Positions 1 to 9,764 of a stretch of DNA of 64,000 nucleotides are shown here, in pieces; position 1 is the stretch's first letter, and every line of letters starts with the position of its first letter. The stretch covers positions 1 to 64,000 of the forward strand of contig JAJSRW010001619.1 of assembly GCA_022414725.1 (NCBI GenBank), written 5' to 3'. Made by a program: the position numbers and the translations under genes. A model generated the notes under the pieces. It was not told the DNA's origin and searched no databases. It saw nothing but the letters and a program-made list of their open reading frames with translations. This DNA is from Microglena sp. YARC. Taxonomy: Eukaryota > Chlorophyta > Chlorophyceae > Chlamydomonadales > Chlamydomonadaceae.

Positions 1-169
1 GAAGCAACCACCCCTTTGTGCGCGATCCTAGGCTATACCGGTCCGCCGGACGATTTCCCTCTCACAGAGGTGAAACCACTGCACTCGATCTATATACCGC
101 CCATCCCAGTTTCGCGTCGTAATAAAGCCATCACGACTACATAGGGGCCATATCGCGATCGGTCGCATG

Positions 170-432
170 GGCAGCCTTCAGCACCAAGGTCCCAACTCGT
201 CCGTCTTCCATACACTGGGAAGCGTACTGGGGATGTCGAGCAGCCTCGCTGCTCAGAACCTGACGGTGTCAGTATGTGTCCTTGTTTCTTTTGTGTATGG
301 CCACTCATGAGACTAAGGGCCGTGGTGTTCGGGTGAATGGCAGGCCTTCAGCACCTCAAGGCCCCCACTCGTCGTCTTCCCATCACGTGCAAGGTACGTG
401 ATGTGAAGCCTCGCTGCTGCAGGAACGCTAGG
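170..432 (+). repeat. Imperfect direct duplication (~90 bp)
   Basis: GGCCTTCAGCACC..AAGG.CCC..CTCGTC.GTCTTCC blocks and a GCCTCGCTGCT block recur in the same order at about 170-262 and 341-432. No coding signal is recognised. Confidence 0.55.
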
Positions 433-1397
433 GAGACTCACCAACTGTGGGAGATGTAGAGTTTGTGCTGTCTTCTTTGTGTCCCGTGCATGCCTGGATT
501 GTGTGTCGTAGTGCGTGGAAATACGTGGTGTATGTTTATTTTATTTGCATGTGTGTGCCCTCAGTACATTGTACCGCTTAGTGGGTTATGTATGATATGC
601 TTTGTATGTACTCGTATGTATGTATGTATGTATGAGTGCCGATGTTGCAATGTGTTTGTGTGTGTATGCGTCGGATGCATGTTTTTGTAACATCCCTGGT
701 TTGGTTATTGTACTGTGATTTTCTTGCTGTTCGAGAGAAAATGAATGGGATAGTGTATGGACTAAACAGCCGTGCAAAGGGCTCAGGCAGACGGATCCAT
801 AGTGTATGCGGAATAGACGGATGGCAAGGACAAGCAGACGGGCGCAAATCAGGCAGTGGATATAAGCAAACGGATGATGGATGGCCATGCGACAGAGCTA
901 ACAGACAGACAAGCATGTGGTCAGGGTCAGACAGTCATTGTGAATGGGATGGATGGATGGTGATGGGTATGGACAAGCAGAACACATGGAGGAGTGCCAA
1001 GGCAGGATGGATATACGGCAAATGGGATAGATGGTTTTATGGAAATGGAACGCACTACACATAGAACAAGATCGTTCAGGCGCAAGATCAGATGCAATTG
1101 CATATGACATGGAAGAGCAGGTATAAGCTGTCGTCACTATCCGTCACCCTAGGTATTTACCACACTCCTTACATATTTAGTTATCTGCCTTGTTTAATGG
1201 ATATTTTATTTAGGCCTGCGTATAAATTTGTACCAGAGTTATGTAGCCTGAGTATTGTAAAGCCTGGGGTATGCAGCCTTATTTAGACGGTGATTCACAT
1301 GCGAATTCACTTTGGGCGGAATGGTTCTGGCACTTCTTTTCTTGCATCCGCTTGCCTGGACAGAACAATACAGACATGAGTCGGGGAGGGGCTGGTC
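433..1397. other. No gene recognised
   Basis: T/G-rich with GTATGTATGTATG (605-632) and a GATGGATGG/AGACGGAT-rich stretch (780-1030). Open frames on both strands are compositional. Confidence 0.6.
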
Positions 1398-1551
1398 GGG
1401 GGGGGGGGGGGTAAAAACTTCTTTTCAACTTATATCCCCCCTTCATTTTGTATGAAACTTCCACAATTGTCAACACCCATCTGAATCGAACAGCGTATAT
1501 TAAAAAATGCTGGTCCAACAAATCTGCTTTCCTACCACCCACCCCCCCCCC
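1398..1551. repeat. Dispersed repeat G, copy 1, bounded by a G-run and a C-run
   Basis: G14, then TTCAACTTATATCCCCCCTTC, TTGTATGAAACTTCCACAAT, a CTGAATCG block and a terminal C-run. It matches 2674-2828 over its whole length. Confidence 0.85.
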
Positions 1552-1777
1552 GACAGGAGTCATTATGTTTTCAATGTTCGTGTTGTGAACGACCAATGCA
1601 TAATATATTATATGGTTTAATATGTTTCTCACATTTTCTTTCTTACATTCCAGTTGGTACTACACTAACGCGCATTATTACGTGCCAGCACGCAAGGTTT
1701 CTGGAAACTGACTGCGTTGATTTCACGGCAAATTTCGAAAGCTTAACAACCCTAACAGCCCAAATAAACCTGGGAAA

Positions 1778-2180
1778 AGCCAACCAGCCAAAAAGCCAGA
1801 CAAAGAGAAACAAAAGCCAAAAAACTAAAAAGCCAAATTAAAATGAACAAAAGCCAAAAATAAACAAAAGCCAAAATTCTTCAAAAAGCTAAAAGCCAGA
1901 CTAAAGAAACAAAAAACCAAAAACTAAAAAGCCAAAATTAAAATGAACAAAAGCTAAAAAATAAACAATAAACAAAAGCAAAAAATAAACAGAAGCCAAA
2001 AATTCATCAAAAAAGCAAAAAGCCAAACTAAAATAAACAAAAGCCAAAACTAAAAGCCAAATTAAAAATGAACAAAAGCCAAAATAAACAGAAGCCAAAA
2101 TTAATCAAAAAAGCTAAAAGCCGAACTAAAATAAACAGAAGCCAAAAAACTAAAAGACAAAACCCAAAATAACAAAAAAT
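1778..2180 (+). repeat. A-rich AAAAGCCAAAA tandem repeat
   Basis: Degenerate units such as AACAAAAGCCAAAA and AAATTAAAATGAACAAAAGCC. No gene. Confidence 0.9.
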
Positions 2181-2673
2181 GTAGTACCCTGATTCTCACC
2201 TACAGGAGTCCAACACACCACTTGTGCTCTGTCTGCACTGTGTGATGACGTGATTCTTCTTTTCCTTGTAGAAGGTGGCAACACCCTGCATGTGTGTTGC
2301 GGGCATACTTGATTAGTTTTACAACCTATGTTCTTTTGATTTATATTATATTATATACGTTGGTAAGTTCTGCAACCTATGTTCTTTTGATCTGCATTAT
2401 ATCTATTACTCAGCAGGGGAGGGGGGGGGGGGGGGGGGGGGCAGGAAATAAGCTATCTCATCTTCGCTTTAAATAGAGCTATCCTCAGGATCCAACAACA
2501 CTTTTTGTACCCAAAATAAAGTTGAACAGGAAGTTGGAGGTCTTCAAGGTATTTTTGAACCTCACCTTAACTTCATGATATGTCACGTTTGGAAGCCCAT
2601 GAAAGATGTAAGAGCATAAATGGATAGGCAAGAAAATATGTTTTGAGTGACCCCCATTCTAGGTGTGGTAGGG

Positions 2674-2828
2674 AGGGGGGGGGGGGGGGGGGGGGGGTAA
2701 GCACTTGTTTTCAACTGTATTTCCCCCCTCCTTTTGTATGAAACTTCCACAATTCCAACACAAATCTGAATCGGACACCATATTGAACATGCGGTCCAAA
2801 ATCTGTCTTCCTGCCCCCCCCCCACCCC
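2674..2828. repeat. Dispersed repeat G, copy 2
   Basis: Same blocks in the same order as 1398-1551 (TTTTGTATGAAACTTCCACA, then CTGAATCGGACA), again between a G-run of more than 20 and a C-run. Confidence 0.85.
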
Positions 2829-2924
2829 TGTTATTTTGCATATTTAGGATTCATTCTAGCACATCAAAATATGGTTTGGTGGTCAAGGTATAGGGCACCA
2901 TGTCATATTACAGGCCGCATCATC

Positions 2925-4640
2925 CCAACCACCACCACCACCACCGCCACAAGTAGCTTGATTGCCACTGCCACCATCACCATCCCAACTACCACCACCA
3001 CCACCACCACTATCTTGATTGCCACTGCCACCATCATCATCACCATCCCAACTACCACAACCGCCACAACCATACCTTGACAGTTAGCCTCTTTCAGTGA
3101 TTTACAATGTCTAATGGTAGACCAGATCGCTAAGGAATGAAGAGTCGGGGGTTCGACTCCCCCTTCGGTCGCTCTTGGCGTTGCAGGTCATTGTCTACCA
3201 CGATGGTAGCTTGTCCAGTTGAGGTAGGAGACCGCTCCCCACCCGCGTACGACGGGCTCCCTTAACACCACGCCCCACCAGGCGTTTTCATTATCATTAC
3301 CTTGACAATAACCGCCACCAGCACCATCATCACCATCCCAACTACCACAACCACCACCACAACTACCTTGATTGCCACCACCGCCGCCATCATCATCACC
3401 ATCCCAACTACCACAACCACCACAACCATACCTTGACCGCCACCAGCACCGTCATCATCACCATCCCAACTACCACAACCACCACCACCATACCTTGACC
3501 GCCACCAGCACCGTCATCATCACCATCCCAACCACCACAACCATACCTTGACCGCCACCAGCACCGTCATCATCACCATCCCAACTACCACAACCACCAC
3601 AACCATTACCTTGACGCCACCAGCAACATCATCACCATCATCATCATCACCATCTTAACTGCCACAACCAACACCGCCACAACCATACCTTGACCGCCAC
3701 CAGCACCGTCATCATCACCATCCCAACAACCACAACTACCACCGCTACAACTAGCTTGATTGCCACCGCCACCAGCATCATCACCATCCTAATTACCACA
3801 ACCACCACTGCCACATCTACCTTTATTATCACCGCCACCGCCACCATCACCATCACCATCTAAACCACCACAACCACCACCGCCACAACTAGCTTGATAG
3901 CCACCGCCACCAGCACCATCATCATCATTACCATAATCCCAACTACAACAACCGCCAAAACCACAATTAGCTTAATAGCCACCGCCACCATCATCATCAC
4001 CATCCCAACTACCACAACCACCACCATCCCAACTATCACAACCGCCACAACCGTACCTGGACCGCCACCGCCACCGCCACTAGCATCATTACGATCATCA
4101 TCACCATCCCAACTACCACAACCACCAACGCCACAGGTAGCTTGATAGCCACCGCCACCAGCACCACCATCATCATCACCATCCCAACTGCCACAACCAT
4201 ACCTTGACCGCCACCGCCACTAGCATCATTACGATCATCATCACCATCCCAACTACCACAACCACCAACGCCACAGGTAGCTTGATAGCCACCGCCACCA
4301 GCACCACCATCATCATCACCATCCCAACTGCCACAACCATACCTTGACAGCCACCGCCACCGCCACTAGCATCATTACGATCATCATCACCATCCCAACT
4401 ACCACAACCACCAAACGCCACAGGTAGCTTGATAGCCACCGCCACCAGCACCACCATCATCATCACCATCCCAACCGCCACAACCATACCTTGACAGCCA
4501 CCGCCACCACCACTAGCATCATTACGATCATCATCACCATTCCAACTACCACAACCACCACCGCCACAAGTAGCTTAATAGCTAGCACCACCATCATCAT
4601 CACCATCCCAACCGCCACAACCATACCTTGACAGCCATGT
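2925..4640 (+). repeat. ACC/ATC triplet minisatellite with higher-order ~110-120 bp units
   Basis: Composed of CCACCGCCAC, CATCATCACCATCCCAAC and CCATACCTTGAC blocks. From about 4060 it forms near-identical higher-order units (TAGCTTGATAGCCACCGCC repeated at about 4137, 4278 and 4426). Interrupted by SINE copy 1. Open frames on both strands are repeat-derived. Confidence 0.92.
3083..3297 (+). mobile_element. tRNA-derived SINE, copy 1
   Basis: 215 bp. The head has an A-box-like TCTAATGGTAGA and a clear B box GGGGGTTCGACTCCCCC, the T arm of a tRNA. The body is unrelated (ACCCGCGTACGACGGGCTCC) and ends CACCAGGCGTTTTCATTATCAT. It is flanked by TACCTTGACA at 3073-3082 and 3298-3307; because that decamer also occurs in the surrounding minisatellite, the duplication is likely but not certain. 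No acceptor stem can be folded with the T arm, so it is not a working tRNA gene. Confidence 0.85.
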
Positions 4641-4689
4641 TATTGGACTCAGTCGCTCCTGATGTAAAGATGATCTCTTTAGGTCGGCA

Positions 4690-4985
4690 TTGATGAGAGC
4701 AGCAATCTGAATTCAACATTAGATGGTTGAGTGGATGTAAGGGAAAGGACTACAGTGAACACTTGCATCAGGTCAGCGGTATGTGTGTGTGTGCGAGTGT
4801 GGTGTGGTGTGTGTGTATGGGGGGGGGGTGGGGGGGGCGTACGTGTGTGTGTGTGGTGAATGGTGTGTGTGCGGTGGTATGGGTGGGTGGGTGGGTCGGC
4901 ATTGATGAGAGCAGCAATCTGACTTCAACATTACATGGTTGAGTGGATGTAAGAAACTAGAGTGAATACTTGCATCAGGTCAGGT
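4690..4985 (+). repeat. Tandem duplication, ~210 bp unit
   Basis: GTCGGCATTGATGAGAGCAG, then TGGTTGAGTGGATGTAAG and CTTGCATCAGGTCAG, recur at 4683-4775 and 4895-4985 with GT/G-run sequence between. Confidence 0.85.
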
Positions 4986-5154
4986 ATGGTATGTGTGTGT
5001 AGGGGGGGGGGGGGGGGGGGGGGGGATTGTGTGTGTGGTGTGTGTGTGTGCGTGCGGGGATGTGTGAATGTGTGGTGTGTGTGCGTGTACGTCTTGTTTG
5101 AGTGTGTACGTCGTGTGGGTGTGGGTGTTGTGGGTGTTTTCTCCTCATACAAGA

Positions 5155-5670
5155 AAAACTGGACAGCTAACCAGCTTCCTTGCCACCTCCCCTGCCCCCT
5201 CAGGACAAAAAGGATACAAAATCAATATACCTGGACAGCACACCTGCTTCCTTGCCACCTCCACAGCCTCCTTCAAAACAAAAAATGTTAAAAATCAAAC
5301 AATTAACAGCACACCTGCTTCCTTCCCACCTCCCCTAATTCCTCAAAAGAAAAAAAGGGATCAAATAAAACTGGACAGCACACCTGCTTCCTTGCCACCT
5401 CCACAGCCTCCTTCAAAACAAAAAATGTTAAAAAATCGAAAAATTAACAGCACACCTGCTTCCTTCCCACCTCCCCTAACTCCTCAAAAGAAAAAAAGGG
5501 ATAAAAAAAAACTGGACAGCACACCTGCTTCCTTACCACCTCCACAGCCTCCTCAGATGAAAGAAAACAAGTTGGACAGGTTAAAATAAGAAATAAAGGA
5601 TAAAAAAAAACTGGTCAGCACACCTGCTTCCTTGCCACCTCCACAGCATCCTCAGACTCCCAGCCAAACA
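5155..5670 (+). repeat. ACACCTGCTTCCTTGCCACC tandem array
   Basis: Seven copies of a CTGGACAGCACACCTGCTTC block alternate with two spacer types (CAAAACAAAAAATG and AAGAAAAAAAGGGAT). A 173-aa frame runs through it because unit lengths keep phase, but no start context, domain or intron evidence supports a gene. Confidence 0.85.
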
Positions 5671-5699
5671 AGTGAGTCCTTGAGTGAGGGTTTCCAAAC

Positions 5700-6560
5700 T
5701 GTGCAGCAGAATCAGGAGAGTTATATTGCGAATTAATACAGGGAATTATAAGGAGAGGTATATTGAGGGTTACGTGGAGTTATCAGAAGAGGGATGAGAA
5801 GTATAATGAGGTTTATATGGAGTCATATGGAGATTTATAAGGAACTGTGTAAGGAGAAGTATATTGAAGGTAATGTGGAGTTATATTAAGAGTTATGAGT
5901 TAATAAGGAGAGGTATGTAGAGAAGTATAATGAGGGTAATATGGAGTCATATGGAGATTATAAGGAACTGCATAAGGAGAGGTAAATTGAGAGGTACATT
6001 GAGGGGTATATGGAGATGTATGGAGAGTTATGAGGAGAAGTACAAGGAGAGGTAAATTGAGGTTATACGGATTTACATTGAGAGTCGTGAGATAAAAGGT
6101 AATGATACCGCCTGGTGTGGCGTGGTGTTAAGGGAACACGTTGTACGCGGGCAGAGAACGGTCTACCACCTCGACTGAAAAAGCTACCATCGCGGTTGAC
6201 AACGACCTGCAACGCTAAGGGTGACCGTAGGGAGAATCGAACCCCCGACCCTTCATCGCTGAAGCGATTTGGTGTACCACTAGACCAATCGTATCACTGA
6301 AACGGGCTGAGAGTCATGAGAAGTATAAGGAGAGGTATATTAAGAAGTATATTGAGAGCTATATTGAGGGTTACGTGGAGTTATCAGGAGAGTTATGAGG
6401 ATAATTATAAGGAGAGGTATCTAGAGGGATATATGGATTTATCAGGGAGTTATCAGGAAAGTCATATGGAGACCTCTATGGATTTATAAGGATTTAAATT
6501 GATGGTAATATGGAGTTTAACAGGCGAGTTGTATGGAACTACAAGGAGAGTAACATAAGA
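5700..6560 (+). repeat. GAGAGTTATGAGGAGAAGTATAAGG minisatellite
   Basis: Purine-rich degenerate units (GGAGAGGTATATTGAGG, GGAGTTATCAGGAGAG). Split by SINE copy 2. Confidence 0.9.
6092..6307 (-). mobile_element. tRNA-derived SINE, copy 2
   Basis: 216 bp on the minus strand, with the same head (GGTCTAGTGGTACACC, B box GGGGGTTCGATTCTCCC) and the same tail (CACCAGGCGGTATCATTACC). It is flanked by TGAGAGTC(G/A)TGAG at 6079-6091 and 6308-6320. It lies inside a GAGAGTTATGAGGAG minisatellite, as copy 1 lies inside another array. Confidence 0.85.
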
Positions 6561-6604
6561 AGCTCTATGGAGTTCACTTTAGCACATCTCAGCTCAGCAC
6601 ATCA

Positions 6605-7130
6605 AGCTCAATTTACTTGCCTAGCCTACCTGGTCACACATGAACGGCACCAAAGTGTCGATGACGCGCGGGTCAATGGACATGGTCGCTTGCATGTCTG
6701 GGTACACCAGCAGCCTTAACGGCCGGAGCCATGTAACCAAGTTCAAGTTCAAGTTACTACCCTAGCCTACCTGGTCACACATGAACGGTATCATGGTGTC
6801 CATGACGCGCGGGTCCACAGGCGTGGTTGCTTGCATATCTGGGTACACCAGCAGCCTTACCGGCTGGAGCCATGTCACCAAGTTCAAGTTCAAGTTACTA
6901 TACTAGCCCACCTGGTCACACATGAACGGCATCATGGTGTCCATGACGCGCGGGTCCACAGGCGTGGTTGCTTGCATATCTGGGTACACCAGCAGCCTTA
7001 CCGGCTGGAGCCATGTCACCAAGTTCAAGTTCAAGTTACTATACTAACCCACCTGGTCACACATGAACGGCATCATGGTGTCCATGACGCGCGGGTCCAC
7101 AGGCGTGGTTGCTTGCATGTCTAGGTACAA
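6605..7130 (+). repeat. 142-bp tandem repeat, four units
   Basis: ACACATGAACGGCATCATGG followed by CATGACGCGCGGGTCCACAGG recurs every 142 bp (about 6641, 6783, 6925 and 7067). The fourth unit is truncated. Confidence 0.92.
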
Positions 7131-7262
7131 GGGACGGCCTCTTAGGCTGATTCCCTTCTTCTCAATCATATTAAGGTCTGCAGAAGAAGGAAGAGACATA
7201 CAACATTAGCAACAGACAGTGCATACAAAACGCAAATTAGTTGTGTGACTCAGATCTTTGTT

Positions 7263-7294
<32 letters not shown>

Positions 7295-7349
7295 GGGGGG
7301 TATGTGGGTGCGTGAGTGGGTGGATGAGTGGGTAAGTTGTACAACAAAG

Positions 7350-7505
7350 AAGACGGCAAGCAGCCAAATTGTTGGCTGGAGCTATGTAACCATATGCAAG
7401 TGAGAACCTGAGTAACTGTGAACACCTCTGAACCTGAGTACTTCAAATTGAACTTCGTTACATGGCTCCAGCCAGCAATTTGGCTGCTCGCTGTCTTCGG
7501 CAGTC
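7350..7505. repeat. Inverted pair of dispersed repeat H
   Basis: Left arm 7350-7393 (GACGGCAAGCAGCCAAATTG, then TTGGCTGGAGC) and right arm 7459-7503 (GCTCCAGCCAGCAATTTGGC, then TGCTCGCTGTC) are reverse complements with a few mismatches, about 65 bp apart. Related arms occur singly at 29490-29532 (+) and 37393-37432 (-). Confidence 0.85.
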
Positions 7506-7555
7506 AAAACAAGTACCAAGATAATGTAAAAATGAATAAATCCTTATCTGTATGT

Positions 7556-7705
7556 ACCGTTTTGAAGACCCTGCACACCGTTTTTCGAACCTGCTTACCG
7601 ATTTGCAAACCTGCTCACCGGTTTTCAATCCTGCCTACCATTTTTCGAACGTGCCTAACGTTTTTCGAACGTGCTTAGCGTTTTTTGAACATGCGTACCG
7701 TTTGT
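7556..7705 (+). repeat. ~21-bp repeat (ACCGTTTTTCGAACCTGCT)
   Basis: Seven imperfect units such as ACCGTTTTTCGAACCTGCTT. Confidence 0.85.
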
Positions 7706-7789
7706 AAGAAGCTGAGCACCCTTGCCAAAACAGCTTTCAGGCAGCTCCTTAAGCTAGCCACTGGGCAAAGCACCAAGACCCCAGCAAAG

Positions 7790-7915
7790 CACCAAGACCC
7801 CAACCCCCACCACACACACTACACCACCCAAACCCCAACAACACACACACCCCAACCCCCACAACACACACCCCAACCCCCTCCGCACACACCACACCAC
7901 CCCAACTTATTGTTT
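7790..7915 (+). repeat. CCCCAACACACAC simple repeat
   Basis: C/A-only tract. Frames on both strands are compositional. Confidence 0.85.
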
Positions 7916-8554
7916 TAACTTCAAGGAGCACTAGCTTACGTCATGTTTACCGCCCCTCCATGGGTAGCGACTTCGGTAAAACAGCAGTACTGCCGGACGA
8001 GCAAAACGGGCGAGCCAAACGGATGCGCCAAACGGAGGCGCCAAACGGATGCGCAAGGGACCCTAATGGTTCGCCCTACAAAGTGCATTTACACCGCACC
8101 AACTGACGTTTGCAGGCAGGCAGCTTGATGAACTCGCAAATACAGTCACCTATTCTCCGACTCGAAGCAAATTTCAGACAAGTTGTATCTTCAGTCACGT
8201 CACCTCATCTTCCAGGTAGATTTAAGTCAAACTGCGCCCCTAACCACTTGACGTTGGGATTCGACAGTCAAGTCATCCCGAAGGAGACTGCCTAGTCACA
8301 GCCAGAGGGTGCACAGCCCCAGTTTATGAGGTAACGCGCAACTGTGTACCAAAGCGCGGTATACGAGACACACGTTCCGCAAGAACAGCCACGAGGGCAG
8401 CAACAAGGTTTACGTGGGCAGCATCAAGGTTGCACACACCGCACATTGCACACCGCACACAAAACAACCCTAGTGACAGCGGGGCTCAGCGAGGCTTCCT
8501 CATACCTCCATCGGATCCCCATTCAATTGCCAACACAAGGGCGGTCACGCCCTT
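7916..8554. other. No gene recognised
   Basis: Contains four short GCCAAACGGATGC-like units (8011-8060) and CACACCGCACATTGCACACC. Nothing else stands out. Confidence 0.5.
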
Positions 8555-8555
8555 G

Positions 8556-8912
8556 TTGGCTGAATAGCCAGCCAGGGGGAGCTATCTAGAAGCTGCTGCT
8601 CGTAGCTGAAACAAAGCTATTTAATTCAGTTATTAAAAACATGGTTGGCCCAAGTGCAAGCTAAGAGGCTGGCCCCCTCAACCTCGCGCCTCATAATAAG
8701 GCGTGATACACCTATTATATTACCAACAGCTGGCAACAGTGAGGATATGGGACATACTGCGGAAGGACAGTCCATGTGAACTACTGGCAAATCGTCTGAA
8801 AGCTGATACGACAGGCATTCAAATGCTGCTGAAAGCTGTGGGGTTACCCCAGTGGCTGGCTTATGGAGCTGGCGGGAAGCTGCCCTGGGTAGCCTGTAAA
8901 TGTAACAGTGCT
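8556..8912. repeat. Fragments of MITE A and the 92-bp family
   Basis: 8556-8612 is a right end of MITE A (GCTATCTAGAAGCTGCTGCT). 8640-8706 is a minus-strand monomer of the 92-bp family (GCTGGCCCCCTCAACCTCGC). 8818-8912 is a diverged MITE A interior (CCCAGTGGCTGGCTTATGGA) also found at 12660-12740. Confidence 0.7.
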
Positions 8913-8949
8913 CCTTAGCAACGGTGAGGACATGAGAAATCATATATAT

Positions 8950-9310
8950 GTAGGGGTCGGCTATGTTATATAATATTCGTGAATAAATAATATTATATTA
9001 TATTACTCATGTTCCATCCATTGCCAGTAGTTCACATGGACTGTCTTTTGGCACTCATATATATAGGGAACGGCAAATAATATTAGTGTTTGAAAAAACT
9101 AATATTAAATAATAATATAATATAATATAATATAATATAATATAATATAATTTAATATAATATAATATAATATAATATAATATATAAAATATAATAATAT
9201 AATATTAGATTTCAAATAAATTCAAAAGTCTGGTGAGACGGCACGTCCGATTAATATTATGTATATTATTTATTCACTAATATTATATAACATAGTCGAC
9301 CCCTAAACAT
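8950..9310. mobile_element. MITE family B, long AT-rich copy
   Basis: Inverted ends TAGGGGTCGGCTATGTTATA and TATAACATAGTCGACCCCTA (one mismatch), extending inward through AATATT..GAATAAATAATATTA. The interior has a (TATAA)n run (9109-9185). Confidence 0.85.
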
Positions 9311-9319
9311 GAGTAGTGA

Positions 9320-9490
9320 ATGGCAATATTTTACCATATGATATCATGTCAGCATATGATATCATATGATGCCGGCAGTTTGGCTAAAGTTACCATTTGT
9401 ATACAATATCATATGATGTAATTTGTATAATATCATATGATATCATACTCGCCTTTGGTCAACATCATATGATATGCAGTCCCTAAACAT
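9320..9490. repeat. Palindromic element C, copy 1
   Basis: Multiple ATATGATATCATATGAT palindromes around a GATGCCGGCAG..TTGGCTAAAGTTACC block, ending CATCATATGATATGCAG. Other copies: 12233-12415, 28838-29000 and 31785-31860. Confidence 0.85.
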
Positions 9491-9589
9491 GAGTGATCTA
9501 CACTGAGGACAGTATGTACAAGTCCAAGGGGGCGTCAGCGCAGAATTTTGGCGGGGAGTGTTGGCTTTCGGATCAACAGTTCGCAACAG

Positions 9590-9730
9590 AATGTAGCGGA
9601 CTGAAGCCAGTCAGTTCCGAGACAGCTTGATGACGTGTCAGGCTTTATATCGGTAGTCAGTCAAAAAAAACGGACAAAGGTGTGGCCCTGGGGGCTACTG
9701 TCCCCCAGAAGGGGGGGCTCCGCCAATAAG
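9590..9730. repeat. Dispersed repeat family D, copy 1
   Basis: GAAGCCAGTCAGTTCCGAGAC followed by GTCAGGCTTTATATCGGTAG and CCTGGGGGCT..GGGGGGGCTCCGCC. Matches 18390-18490 in the same order. Confidence 0.65.
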
Positions 9731-9764
9731 TCATGTAAGCTACTGACTAGGTGTGTTAAAGCCA

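Noticed and set aside
5068..5589. 173-codon frame with a repeated STPASFPPP motif
   Set aside because: Generated by a tandem repeat; the frame begins inside a GT microsatellite and nothing supports translation.
6228..6300. A tRNA gene on the minus strand
   Set aside because: The T arm is good, but the acceptor stem does not pair and the anticodon loop is wrong; it is the head of a SINE that has a second copy at 3083-3297.
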